The translations under genes were made by a program, and so were the position numbers. 64,000 bases of DNA from the NCBI GenBank assembly GCA_013433145.1, contig CM024189.1, positions 3,424,001 through 3,488,000 of the forward strand, in the 5' to 3' direction. Position 1 is the stretch's first letter. Every line of letters starts with the position of its first letter. The DNA comes from Ascaris suum (lineage: Eukaryota > Nematoda > Chromadorea > Rhabditida > Ascarididae). Shown piece after piece: positions 39,701 to 52,281 of the stretch. Below the pieces are notes generated by a model, which had not been told where the DNA came from, searched no databases, and worked only from the letters and a program-made list of their open reading frames with translations.

Positions 39701-42371
39701 TCTTATTCAAGGGAGATGAAATAAACAAGTTTTAAAAATAGCTCAAAGTAATCATTAATAGTATTACTGCGTTGAGAGGAACAAGGAGAGACTATGAGCG
39801 ATTATTCCAACAATAATCTCTCATTTCGGTCAGAAGTTGATGCGACGACAGTGGAAGAAAAGATTTTAGAAGAATTAGCGCATATTCCAAAAATGCGATG
39901 TCGACAGCTAAATAACCTAGTAATTTCTCACTTAAGGCCATGGCTATTTTTCGGCTACCATTGACCTATGTTAAATCATTAGTTATTTTTATGGAATGTT
40001 AATGTAGACGAGGTTCTTATTGTAGATTCTATCGAGGTGGAGCACATTCCCATTAAAAAACACGGAAATGAATCTATTGCTCTATCGGCCCCTTTAATAG
40101 AGCTTCATTTCCTCTTTGATTGTACGAGGTGATGTTAGCGTTGTTGTTTATCGCTCTTACAGCGCCATATGCGCATCGTATAGAGTCACTAAGGAGCTGC
40201 CCCATACTGCTTCCCGTTGTGAAAAGATCGCGAATGACTGGGGAACTGATAATTGAATATGAAGCAACTTGAGCGCCTTAGGTGCTCACACTTAGTACTC
40301 TGCTGAGATAGCGCGCTTTGGGTGGCGTTGCCAAACTGAATTCATCTAGTATGTTCGTATGCACTGCCATTGCCAATCTTTGATATTCTCTAATCTCTTA
40401 CAAGTTTTATTCACTTTTTTTGCGAAATATATATTTTTGCACAAGGATTAATTCATTGTACTCTTCATTAAGATGAATGGTTTTTGCGAGAAATCGATTA
40501 ATTTCTGTACCACTAACATGTGGGCACAGTCAAAGGCCATATGGTGCGGTATAAAAAGAGGATACGGCTTGCATGCCTTTCTCCTGGACAAAAATACACC
40601 AAAGCTGAGTGGATTACGTTGAAATGATCATAAAAACAAAGGGGGAAGGGGTGGCGATTTATGTAAGGACATGCTTTTGTTAGTTTGCCATAAAGTTTCT
40701 TCCTCGCAAAGTTTGGTATCACATTATGAGTGGCCACCTATATTCGAGATTTTCCGTTGGGACGATATATCGGCTTTCAGTATAGCCATGCCTCGAGAAC
40801 AAGATGTTATAGGAGAAACAAAAGCGAACTTTAACGTGTCACCTGAATTTCGGTCGGACAATTCTGAACAAGTTTGGAAAGTGGAAAAAGAAATTACGCA
40901 TTCTAGGTTGGACGCGTTTTCTTACTTTAGACGACTTTAGAAGTGATGCACTTATTAAGTCGTTACTATTTTTTATACCTCACATTTTCTTCACCTGTCT
41001 CCATGCCCCTCCCCCGGCCCACCTGTTTTAAGCTTGCTGTAGAGGGAAGAAATTTTTTTTTTGTTACTTGCTGGTGTCTTTCGTTGCGTTTACTCGGAGC
41101 TAGATAACTCAGTGGTCCTTCTGCCGTTTTCTATTGCACCGGGTTTCTTTCGGAACGTCGTCACTTCTGTCCTTGTTATATTTATTTATAAATAAATCGC
41201 CATATATCCACACTAAGCACTTTCTGCTGATCGTAGTATGGAGTTTTTTAACAGAATTCTAGAGCGACAGGATAAAGTATTGCAAAATTGTGCTGATATA
41301 TTAGAATTATTTTACCCGGAGAAGTGTCTGCAATTTGGGAGAGAAGATAAGTTGCACCGTTGAAGTCGGCAGTCACTGATCTTAACTTGTTTCTTTGATA
41401 AGCTCTTTTGCCCAATGGCAGCGAAAGATTGCCGAGTTCAGATATCGCACTCTGCAACTTTTAATTTTTTTTTTGTCAGAGATTAGTGAAGACTTTTCCT
41501 CTCATCGTCTTCATATTTTCTTGGCAGAATCCTTTCACTGACTTGACAGCCGAAATTGTGTTTACAGTGTCAAAATTCCATTCCTACTGCCAAGTGATGT
41601 CATGCATCCGGCAATAACACAGATGGACGCGAAGAAATTTTCGTTTTTGTTACTCTAAGAGGCAAATAGATGAAAAGGGATGCTAAACTATAAACAGCAG
41701 TTAAATCACATAGGTTGAATTCTTTGTATTTTATAGTACGATGAAACCGCTAATGCTATTTATCATTGTTTGCCGTATGTATTCACTCGAAATTGTTAAA
41801 ATGCAAATTTATTTGCTCTTCAATAGTTGACTTGTTTTGTGAAAAGCGAAAATTTAAAAAAAACGTTCAAAAATTATTTCATGTATGCCTACAAACGTGC
41901 AGATTTTTTCCGTGCGGCAAAATTTGTGTTGCAACCATGCAAGGATGTTGATTGCTTGACGCAACAACGACACAAATAATGGCTTTGATGAATCTAAGTA
42001 TTAGAATCTTAGACTCCGATCAGCCTCCCTCGCATTTGAGGCCATAATTTATGCAAAACAAAGCACTATTGCGATGAAATTATGATTCTTTTTTCTTATT
42101 CTGGGCATAATTTCTTTAAACTAAGTGAGGCTGACCTTGAAAGATCAAGGACGAAAGCTTTGTCTGTTCGTTTTCAATTCCACAAGCACTTCAGTCTCGA
42201 TTTATATTGGTTTATTTCAGCATTGATACAAATCCTTCATATCCAGAGCCCGACGCCCCACTCTCGACCCGGACGTCGTTCTTGACTATTCTACTAGTAG
42301 GGGTGCCGCTCGCCGTTGGAACTGCCACTGTGGTTGTCGTTGCCTTCAATTATTATTGTCATCTTTGTTGA
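30711..42371 (+). CDS. Activin-receptor/Ly6-like single-pass membrane protein
   Basis: Three exons join with exact phase: 30711-30916 (donor GTGATC), 39395-39517 (after TTTTCAG, donor GTGAGT) and 42221-42371 (after TTTCAG, stop TGA), giving 159 residues. Residues 1-20 are a signal peptide (cut after A-I-A-H-A). Residues 21-82 hold ten cysteines, starting K-C-Y-C-T-D-D-H-C and ending C-A-C-D-K-P-L-C-N. The opening C-x-C and closing C-N are typical of TGF-beta/activin receptor ectodomains and Ly6/uPAR three-finger folds. A polar stalk (83-128) leads to one membrane helix (about 129-152) and a seven-residue tail, N-Y-Y-C-H-L-C. There is no GS box or kinase, so it is not a signalling receptor; a decoy, co-receptor or adhesion role is inference. 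Introns are 8.5 and 2.7 kb. AATAAA at 43226-43231 is far downstream. Exon calls are near certain, the ligand unknown. Confidence 0.88.
38852..38890 (+). repeat. Direct repeat, copy A
   Basis: GTTCATTTATTTGCAGTTTT followed by GCATTATTTATT occurs here and again at about 39289-39321, some 430 bp apart, with partly similar flanks. It contains a perfect-looking TTTGCAG acceptor in both copies. It probably reflects a local duplication in the intron. Confidence 0.7.
39286..39322 (+). repeat. Direct repeat, copy B
   Basis: Second copy of the 32-bp element at 38852-38890, just 70 bp before exon 2 of the activin-receptor-like gene. Its internal TTTGCAG could act as a decoy acceptor. Confidence 0.7.
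39518..42220. other. Intron 2 of the activin-receptor-like gene (2.7 kb)
   Basis: Apart from the LINE scrap I see no features. It starts GTGAGT and ends TTTATTTCAG. Confidence 0.75.
40639..40785 (+). mobile_element. Scrap of a non-LTR retrotransposon endonuclease domain
   Basis: One frame reads G-E-G-V-A-I-Y-V-R-T, then after one in-frame stop continues to F-S-V-G-T-I-Y-R-L. This matches the spacing of the 'G-G-V-A-I-Y-V-R ... G-x-x-Y-R-P' block of CR1/Jockey-type apurinic endonucleases. It is inactive (stop codon, no reverse transcriptase nearby) and sits in intron 2 of the activin-receptor-like gene. The + strand 89-codon frame over the same bases is out of this frame. Confidence 0.35.
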
Positions 42372-45300
42372 GCTCACATCGCAACTGCCTTCACGTGCAC
42401 TACTCCATTGCAATAATGGAAATTCGCTTGCCGGAGCTCTCCTCATCTCACATTCGACAATTCTTCCGCGACCATTCAATTCTCTGGTTTCCTTCGATTC
42501 ACTCATCGTTGTTTCACAAACGGGTATTTTGGAAGGTACTTTCGTTCTTCACCCTTTCCACTTAGAAACTGAGTGAATGCATTGATAAGCAATTTTGAGG
42601 CTAAAAGAGTCTGCTGCGGTTGGCTACATCTATTTTTGAGTTGTCGTTGCTCTTTCCAAAAATATCTTCAGCGTTGTCATTGAGAAGTTCCTAAGCCAAA
42701 TTTTTTGTTTAATATCTTTCTGTTCATGGGGTTTGTTCTTGATCATACGCTTAATGCTCTCTTCAAAAACCTGTTCGATGAGTTTGTAATTGTGATACTG
42801 TGGGGTTGCATTTCATGGGATGTGGAGTAAATGTGAGGTTGGATTTGTGCGAAAACGATGGACGCAAGTCCTTCACATGAGCCAATGATGCGACATCTGC
42901 CTCTTTTATATCTGCCGAAATTCGTCTTCCTCTCACTCTTTTCCGAAAGCAAGTGGAAAATAATTTCCGCACACACTTGGTTTCTGAATAATCATATACG
43001 CCGAGACCCGGTTCTTGGAGGTGGAGAAAATGAAGAATTGCTGCACAATTGTATTAACGTTCATCTCAGAAAATGTAACATTCACATATTCTGAAGATCA
43101 TTTGATTTCAGCGCGGAATTTCGGTTAACCTTAGGCAGATGTCCACATCAAGTTGATGCTAGAGCTAGACTTGTGTATATAAATTATGGGAGGTGTCATG
43201 CCCCATTTAATTTTTAAAAGTTTCGAATAAAAGTTTCCTTAAATGTTTGTTGGAGGCGATGATTGCAGAAGGAAGTGATCGAAGGTCGGTTGCCTTACAC
43301 CTTACCCTTTTCTTCACTCTGTGATCATTCGGTGTTACGGCAGTTTTTTTTTTTGAGTTATCCCGTTTTATTCACCTTTCCATGGCGTTAAGAATTATTC
43401 ACCAATCGTAGATAACCTGCTGACGGTCATAATAGATTCGTTATCTCTCAGTGAGTTGACTTCTGAACCGCTCAGTAAACGGTGATGAAGTTGTTAGATG
43501 ATAGCATCACCGTTGTTTTCGGGCATTGTTTTTAGAGACAACGACTTTTTGCTTCGATGTTTTAAAGCTTTGAGGATACATTTCAGACGCGTCGTGAGTA
43601 CTCTTTAATCGGCATTGCACGAATCGTCTAACGGTCGAACAGCTGGAGCCTTAATTGCGATCGTCGATGTATGAGACACATTTCGATGATCCAATTAATC
43701 TGCGCAATTGCCACTTGTGAACTGCAACTAATCACGTCGACGAGAGTGAATGTTTCCGTTTTTAAGCCTAGCGACATTTTGCATTCTGAATTGTTTTCTT
43801 CTCTTGTTGAGAGTGAAGATTCATAGGGACTTCGTAATTCTTGATCTGTAGTCAACCGCTTATTGCATCTGAAGACTGACTACGTTTTGTTCCTCGAAAA
43901 TTACGTTTGAAAGTATTCACATGTGCAGTCTTGCAACAGCTTATACGAATACGCCTCGGTAAACTCTTCAGGTCAACATCTGACGCGTCTTCCATACTTT
44001 TTTTTTTTTCAATTCCGCTGATTGAAACAGCATTAACCTGTGCTCAATTATTCATTGTGATATTATTGTATGTTTCGAGAGTGCTGCAAATCGATGTTTT
44101 TATATTCATGGTGGTGATTATTGCTGGTGCATTTTGCTTCGATAAAAGATGCTTTCATTCGCATAATGAAGTTTGTTTCAGTTCTTGATATTGTCGTTAT
44201 AGTTCAATTAATGGTCACTCGTCAGGAAATAATGCACACATGCAGTATAAATGTTTTTAGAGTCGTATGTTCACTGCAGTCGTCATGCTTCAAACTCTCT
44301 CATATCGGCTAGAAACGTTTACGATGGTTCAAATTTATCTTTTTTTTTTTTTACAAAACGATATTGTGATTACGATGTAAAAATTGCAGCAATAGCGACT
44401 GCACATCCACCACTCAATTTGAAAGAACTTCACAAGCACACATCTAATCACCATTCGTCTCATAATGGTCTCACTTGAGAAAGCTGCATTTTAATTGGAG
44501 ATATTTTAATGCATCATAATGATGAATGAGCAGCGAGTTAGACGTTCAAGTGCGGCGCCTAAAGTGAAAGCTTTTTTGTCAGCGATTAGCATTAGGTTTG
44601 GGTTCGTCGTCCAATACTTTCGACTCTTCGGATTAAAAAATTTAATTACTATCGTTACGGGAAGTGCTAATTTTGTACCCTGACTTTCATTAGTTCAACG
44701 AGCGTTCTGCATAGCCACGAATGAGCTAGAAGATCGAGCGTAATGTTTCTTAAAGCGGAAGCTGACTGATATTTAAGGCCACTTTAAAATGGAAAAAGAA
44801 ATAAACACAACCGTCAGTACGAGAATCCCATTGATGTTTTTGATGACAAAATTGGATACAGTAGATGTATAGTAATATGGAAAACTTCTCTTGTGAGATG
44901 ATGTCGAATTACTGCAGAGGGAAGTTGTTCTAATAAAAACAATGTTGAAGAAATGCAGCGCAACCCCCCAACGAACTTCGTCTTGAATGGCATCCTTTAC
45001 CGCTCGATCGGTCGTGCACACTTCGTTTATGATAAAAGGTTTTTATGCAGACGCCTGGCACAGTCAATAGGTCGAAAAGTAACGTAAGATGTGAAACTGT
45101 TGCATGTTTCAGGTCGTTTTTACGAGTCCTTTAGAATTAGTTGGCTTTCTATTTCGCTGCTACACGTTTACTTACCTTCGGTAAACTCTGTCTGTTTTGA
45201 GCTGGGTATACAGGCATGGGTCCTACTGCCCAAGGCTTAACCTAAGCCTGAGCGTAAGCCGATTGTTCCATGAGGCTTGAGTTTATACCAAACCCGCAGA

Positions 45301-46540
45301 AACCTGCACGGTTAGCTCTTCCTGGCAGAAGAGCTATTACCCACTCATAATTACGCCTAAATTTGCGCTCATGCCTGGGCCTAATAATGTTATTCCTCGC
45401 TTTATATGCACTTTATGCCTCAAACGTATCAAAAATCAAAATTGATGTAGTGCCAAGAAGCTACACAAGCATTCTTCTAAGAAGGATATCGAGGCTTCTT
45501 GTTTCGGGAAATTTGCGATCATCGGACTATCCACGTAGTACTTATGGAATTGCCGAAAAAATCCCTCGAATGTGTGCAGTAAACTACAAACTAAAGAAGA
45601 CGTCCTAAATCTTCAAAAGACGTCCTAAATGTGACCCTAAAAAGTGATCACCCAAACTGCGTACTCCAGGAAACAATGACATCTGTCTCTCGGTCGATGG
45701 CGTATTTAGAGCGTCAACAAAGGATTCCAACTTCATCGGGCACAGCATCCAATGCGTAGCCGGCGGTTGGCGGAGTGGACGCCTTTGTATTCCTATGCAG
45801 CAGTCCACCGTTTGTGAACATGCGCTGAACCTCTTTCTTCCTCCCAAATGTTTTATTTTTCTAAACGTTATTACCTGTATAATTTTTTAAAGCTATTCGA
45901 TGCATTTTTACTGTTTTCTTCGCAATGCTTTTTCTTTCAATTTTCGCATGTGTTTTGTGTTTGGACTCATTTTTACTATAATCGCATATGAAAAAGCGGT
46001 CACCTGGTCAGAAAATCTGTGAAAGTGTTCACGTGCATCTTGATTACTTTGGACAACCTTTTCAGCCTGAGAGACATAGAGACTCAATTATTATGTTCAA
46101 GAAATTTGAACAATTGTGAAAAACACCTCAGTTCGAAGTCATTTCGCCTGACTCAATATTCCCTTCCTCAAATTTGTAAAGAGCGTTGCGTCTGTAGCCT
46201 CACCTCTCGAACATGTGCAAACACAAATGTATTTTAATATCACTGCAAACGCTGGTTGGAATTCCCCTCTACGCTGCAACTACTTTCTTTTCAATTCAGG
46301 TTTGTACATTTAAGAGAGCGATCTCAAAGATGTGACTGTTTAGACAATGCAAGGTTATAAGCAACGATACGCTTGCTGAACTCGCAAGACTTCTGAATTG
46401 TTGTTTCTTACTCGTATGTCTATTTAACTGTATGTCGTGATACTTCAGTGCCAACTGACTCTCAGTGAATCGTGAGTTACTAGCATAGAACGCTTCCTAC
46501 TGATCACGATGTAATGAGACGATAATATTGAAGGTGTAGA
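42372..46540. other. 3' UTR and intergenic region, no firm gene
   Basis: The first 860 bp to AATAAA at 43226 may be 3' UTR. Frames at 43628-43855 (-) and 43907-44188 (+) lack support. A degenerate telomere-like patch lies at about 45211-45385 (described separately). Confidence 0.5.
45211..45385. repeat. Degenerate TTAGGC-like patch with short inverted ends
   Basis: The stretch at 45232-45260 carries AAGGCTTAACC, TAAGCC and GTAAGCC blocks, close to the nematode telomere unit TTAGGC and its complement. Further GCCTAA blocks occur near 45353 and 45379. CAGGCATG at 45211-45218 and its complement CATGCCTG at 45370-45377 bracket the patch, which could make it a small terminal-inverted-repeat element of about 165 bp. 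Confidence 0.3.
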
Positions 46541-46550
46541 AAATTTTCAG
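46541..46550 (+). promoter_or_regulatory. Trans-splice acceptor of the DM13-like gene
   Basis: AAATTTTCAG is a near-perfect nematode 3' splice site ending 15 nt before the ATG at 46566, with no coding exon upstream. This is the usual position for spliced-leader addition. It also supports the chosen start codon. Confidence 0.65.
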
Positions 46551-46565
46551 GAAATTACTCGCTAA

Positions 46566-49500
46566 ATGATAGCGTTATTGCTTGCTGTGGCCGCACTAAT
46601 ATGTAAGTTTTTTCAAAGTTGTTCACATATTTGCCACTTAAGGTACCTTATCCGAATATTGTTGCCATTCACATCTAACTCATCAGCCTCTTCCCAATCG
46701 TAATGATCGTTTTGCTGACATCTTTCATATCAGTGCCTTCATTATGTGGTAAAAACTTGAACTTTTGAGATGAGTTTTTTACCGTTCAGATATGAAGTTT
46801 GCTGTGAATGAATAAATGATGAATGATGTCTTCGAAGCATAGCCTACGATAGCGTATTATATTTTGCATAGGTTTGTGTAAAAAATTAAACCCTCGATGA
46901 TGTTCTCGTCAGGGAAGATGATCAAGTCACTCAATCAACTCTTTATTACTCCAAATGCGCATCTCCTCAAAACGATTATCACCAAATAACGTCTTAAGCA
47001 TTTGTTGATCCATACCATTCTATGGCACTGCACCACCATGTATAAATGCGAAAGCACAATTCGAATACTCAATGGAGCTTACTTTCAGTTATAATAAAAA
47101 TATGAAGACTCTTAGAAAGTTGAATTAATTCTACAGTGCATGCCTTTCTTCTTCCCTTATGCTAGCATGTTCACTTTTAGTTCATTATTGCTACGAGTAA
47201 CTTTTTTTGCAATATTCACGTTAAATTTCTTGAATATATAACCATTCCTCAAGTAGGTCGGGAAATGCCTGATCTCTCTCCACTTCACTAGAAACTCTAC
47301 CTGTTAGAAGCGCAAGTGTTCTATAAACCTAAACCTCTACCCGAGTAATTGCAACTGCACTCGTGTAATTGTAAAGGATGATAAGCAAAACGACTCTGAA
47401 ATGTTATAGGTGTAATATATGCAATGCATGTTTATGCATCTGCACGTTTTACTGGTATCCGGTCAAACGTGCTGAGCAGCCAGTCGGTTTAACAATAAAC
47501 CATTAGATTGCAGCCGTGCTCTCGCTGCAATCAGGTTGGCTTCAGCAAAGGTTTACAAATAGCTTGTGAAGTCTAGAGAATTGTTCCACTAAATCAGACT
47601 AGATGCAATAAATATATAAATAGCGAGCAGATCAACTGTAGATAGTGGGCGTGGGAGTGAGTTGTTTATCAACGTTGCGAAAAATACAGACATTTCCCAA
47701 AAATCCAAAAAAGTGACCATGAATTGCTTCAAAACGATGGAGATGCTTCTGTATAGCGTCATGCTGAAAATTGCGAATAACCCACTCGTATTGCTCTATC
47801 TTCACTGTTATATTTTTTACAACTTCTACTTTATTATAAGGTTTCGTGTCTGTAGTCAATAGAACACTTATGACTGTAGAAATGAGATCTTATAACGAAG
47901 ATGTGAAAGGGATTTCTTTTACTCGAAGAACATTTGAGTATTAAGGTGCACAAATATAACGATATAGAAATGTGCTTTTGCAAAAGTTGTGAAAACGCAC
48001 GAGAACGGTTCTATCTCCTTATACAAGTTTGAGCATAATTAATCCCGATATATCATTTAGCGAGCATTTACGGCAAAGCTTACTATGGTGTCAAATTGGG
48101 CAGTCTACGCAATGATTTGTATCAGTTTGGAGGAGAAGTATGGCTTGCGAACGAGACTGCATTGCTGGTAACCAACTGGAGCCAACGACCGAGTGCCGGT
48201 AAGAGAACAGTTCCAAAGCACTTCTTTTCACTATGTCGGACATCAATAGCTATATCCGTTAATATCTTCGTGGATATTCCATGTATGAGTAAACACAGAT
48301 TAGGTACACGGAGTGTGCATTATGATTATAACAGGATAACATACCACCGTGCAAACTGTAGCACCTTACCAACATTTCCTTCCCATTATCGTGTTCGACT
48401 TCATCACCGAACGAAGAGCAGAAACTGCGGCATAATGGAAATTTCGGCCGACCCCGACCGATCTGTGAGCTTTGAGATATTTCCAACACTGACATACTGT
48501 GTCCTTGGACAACTTGCCATCTAACACCATCTGAAGGCACGGTCTAAAGAACGACTGGATGGGAGCCACGAAGAAATTCTTGTTCCAGTGTCTTCCTAAG
48601 TGTTTTCTCGAAACTGAAACCCGCCAATCATAAAAAATATCCGGGGCCTACAACACTGGCTAAGGCTGACAAGGAGCGACTAGTACCACAGCATTTGTTG
48701 CAGGAAGCGGAGGTCTCTATTTTTACTTCCTCACAGATAAAGCAGGCACCAAGGCCGACCAGCTTTGCAAAGTGATCACCGCACCTGGCGGAGATTACTG
48801 TAAACCCATGTGAGTTGCTCATCTATAATCGTTCTTCATCAATCTTCGCTTTACGTTTATTTGTCTATTGAACGTTCGGCACTTGATTATTGAAAGCTGA
48901 TTTGGAAATTTCAGATTTTTGCGCAATCAGACCTGAACTCCTAGAGAATTGAATGAACCTTCCATACAAACTCTACTCATTGGGCACGTCGAATAGCAAA
49001 ACAATGCACATTATGAACAAATGCCCGTGCAAATATTTCATGAACTCGATCACCATAAATATTTAGCCAATGATTTTTACAGTGAGGCCCACTTGATTAG
49101 TGAATCGAACGGCGACATAATCGCTGTAGTGATCCCCGGTGGATACAAGAAATGGAAAAGCTTCGCTGTTGTCGCAAACGATGATAAGGTCAGTGATATT
49201 CATTTGAAGATTTTTTAAATGACACAAATGTCGCTCATTGGCTTCATCATTTCGGACAATCTTCGACCAACTGTCACCTATGCAAAGCAGCCATCTCCCA
49301 TAGCCTTAAAATGGTCTAACTCATACCGGATGAATTGAAATGTGGCAAAAGAAATTACCAAAGCTTTAAAAAACTTTAAAAGCAAAAAAAAAAACAGTTA
49401 ACGAGTGAGGCAATATGAGCAAACTTTACGTCGAATGGAACAACTATAATGCACATCATGAAACAGCTGTGGAACACAGTGAAGACATGAAATGTTGAAA

Positions 49501-50867
49501 CCTCGACAAATACTAGTAACACAAAACCTGGAAGATTAAGAAGTAGAGTTAAAGAAGGCGAGGAAGTAAAATACCAGTAGTGAGGAAGACAAAAGGCCTG
49601 GAATGTTTGAGTTCGAACAGAGAGAACAGCAAAGAAAAGGAAAAACACTTGGAGATCCACCCAAAAACTTGACAAGGTGAGTTCGTGAGTATTGTAAGAC
49701 TACGGAAACTATTTCCGCTTCAAGCACCGCAATCAATTACTTCATTTAAAAGATGGACCATTGATGCGAATGTTAGTAACCAAAACGAAAGCAACCAAGA
49801 AACGAACACTGATATCATTAAAAGAATATCTTTGTTCCTAATTTTCACTTAAATTATGCTACCATAAGCCCACTCCTCCAAAGATCGAAGGACTCGTCAT
49901 CTAGCTTCTCTGCAAATCTAACCCTCCTGCTACTAAAAATTGGGATCTGAACTGCAGCGGTGGGTCGGACCCCCTTTAATGCTGAGTTCTGGGATTCCGA
50001 AAACCGAAGGGCTCCCGATGAAATTTTGTTCGATTTTTGGAGTCCCAACGGTTGATTTGAAAGCTCTGCCGAACGTTTTTCGGAGATTCGATGAATTCCT
50101 GACTTTCGTCCCCTCCCCTAACGCTACCGGTGATCATTTCTAGGTTACTAGCGCGTTTTTCTTACAGGCCTACACCAACATCGAGGCATACCCTCTTCTC
50201 GTTCTAAATTTGAAGAAAATTTCTGCCCAAATATCTGAATGAATTTGCAAAAATTTTTTAAAGATCGCGCAAAACCGTAATTTTGGATCTTTTTGCTTAA
50301 ACGTTTTCCAGAAGGTGTGTGTAGCGCTTAGTGTCTCAGCGCTTTAACGTTGTCATTCGGCACACGTTGTGGTTGGATAGATTCTTTCTAAATAACAAAT
50401 CACACATTCAATTTGAATTTAAACGTTCATCACTACGCGTTTTTGCATCTCAAAATAAAATTGCGTATAGAAATTTGGCCCTATGAACATATCAGCTGAT
50501 AAGCTATATACATATCCTAGAAGATGTGAAATTATGAACATATGACCTTTGCACACATAAAAGATACTTGCAACCCGTTTTTAATGAGTTATTTCCTTTA
50601 CTTGCATTAAGTCAAAAAAGCAGGAAAGCATGTTAAAGGGACCATCATTATTTGCATTTCGGCAATCTTGCTGCTCACGCTAACCGAATCTCAGCAATAA
50701 TATTGCAGTGTAAGTATGTGCAATAATATTCCTACCAATCATCTTCAAAAATCTCTTCTCCCAATCTACTCTATTACAAAATGCAATTCGAATGATCGCA
50801 AAAAGCACGCAAACTTCAGATATATTCAAGCGTCTGGGGCTCCTCTAATTTCAACAATGCTAAATAA
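46566..50867 (+). CDS. Secreted DM13-like domain protein
   Basis: Five exons join in exact phase: 46566-46602 (donor GTAAGT), 48061-48198 (after CATTTAG, donor GTAAGA), 48704-48809 (after TTGTTGCAG, donor GTGAGT), 49083-49188 (after TTTTTACAG, donor GTCAGT) and 50820-50867 (after AACTTCAG, stop TAA), giving 144 residues. Residues 1-17 form a signal peptide (M-I-A-L-L-L-A-V-A-A). The mature part begins Y-G-K-A-Y-Y-G-V-K-L-G-S-L, then F-G-G-E-V-W-L-A-N-E-T-A-L-L-V. Late in the chain come I-I-A-V-V-I-P-G-G and V-W-G-S-S-N-F-N. This order (Y-G-x-x-I/L-G, G-x-V-x-A-x-x-x-T-L-x-V, then a strand, V-W and N-F) is that of DM13 domains, extracellular modules found in many nematode secreted proteins and thought to be redox-related to DOMON. 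Possible disulfide cysteines are at residues 80 and 91. Exon chain near certain, family name likely, function unknown. It converges with the trehalase gene. Confidence 0.8.
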
Positions 50868-52281
50868 TTTTCGGTGCCGTAGAACGTACCTAGCAAATTT
50901 CGCAGCTGTAGTTTCACTGGCTAAATAAGTGAAACTGCCAGGTAGACAGACCCACACACATACACATGTATAGGTGTGATCTCTATGCGATCCGTTTTTC
51001 AATGCAGATTTGCAAAAGCACGCACCGCATGCTTCCTTCATGTACTTCCGGACTAATTTTTATTAAGCATTTTATTTTTTTCCATACTTTAACTGAACTT
51101 CTTTTATGTCCGAGAAAAAAATTATAAACCATCTCCATACTTTCTTGTGAAATACCCCATCCTGTAAGGTGGTAAAATGATTACATGTAACACTATATGG
51201 ACACCTACACAGATGTCAATTGTTAAGGCGATAGACAAAGGAGAAACGAGATGGACAGGAAAAGCGCAAATTAAAAAAAAAGGGGGGGGGGAAAGGACTA
51301 CGGCCAAACCAGAGGGTCAACCAACCCTTAAAATAATCCCCAATGATGGCAACATTCGCCCAAACTAATCTGGATACAGCAAATGGAAAGTGAACAAACC
51401 AGAGTCAAAGAGACCTCTAATTTTCTTTTATCGGGTGAAGAAACTCCATGTGTACACCTCCGCTGAGCCAGTTGTTATGAATGTAGAATGTTTTCGGAAT
51501 CCCACCAGTAAAATGAGCCATCACTGGCAACGAAAACCGTCTGATCAAACGACGGCAATAGCAGGAAATCTCAGCTATCTTCCTCGCATTCATCGATGAG
51601 TCGGCTCTCCTCAGCCACCCCCGCTGCACGCCACCGTCCTTCCTCAACTTTATACGACGACTGTTTAACGCCTTATATGTGAACCTAAAATAATCTTCCA
51701 AAGCTTAGTTAATAATTCTGAAACTAAAGCATTGAGCATAGAAAGAAAACAACTGTTACGAAAAGAAAACATAACCTATGCTTTCAAAGATCAATAGTTT
51801 TCATGAGTTCATTTACCACTTGCACACTATTTATGGTCGTACATTCCAGCGCCTAGCATCTGCGCTTGGTTTTTGCAGCTCAGTGGCGTTTGACATTTCA
51901 ATTCACATCCGCAACCCAGCCCATAGCTATTCGAACTCGAAAGCCGATGAAACATCAGTTGCCATTCATAGTTCCCTCACTTCTATTTAGTTAGAGATAT
52001 ATTTTTACAGTAAATAGAGCGAAACCGCTTCTGAAGAAATAACATATTGACGAGGAACAATATGGCCTCACAAAACATCGTATCTGATATAACACAAGCC
52101 CTCGATTACTACCATTCGAGGTGGGGAATATTCCTCTATTTATAGAAGAAGTGACCATTCTATGAAATAGTGCAGGTCAAATTTGAGCACAACAAATACG
52201 AAAATCTCAGAATGGCTGCAAGCGAATATGCAAAGCATATTGGGTAATGCGTTAGCTGCCGAAAAGCTGATGTGAAATGGC
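50868..52281. other. Region between convergent genes
   Basis: Holds the 3' UTRs of the DM13-like (+) and trehalase (-) genes. Minus-strand AATAAA-like sites (plus TTTATT) occur around 51059-51075, over 1 kb past the trehalase stop, so the poly(A) site is unsettled. A run of 10 G is at 51282-51291. No gene is supported; the 94-codon minus frame at 51701-51417 has no domain. Confidence 0.5.

Noticed and set aside
48096..48524. 142-codon + strand frame as a single gene
   Set aside because: Only its start, within 48061-48198, is coding; the rest is intron after a GTAAGA donor, as shown by the phase-matched next exon at 48704.
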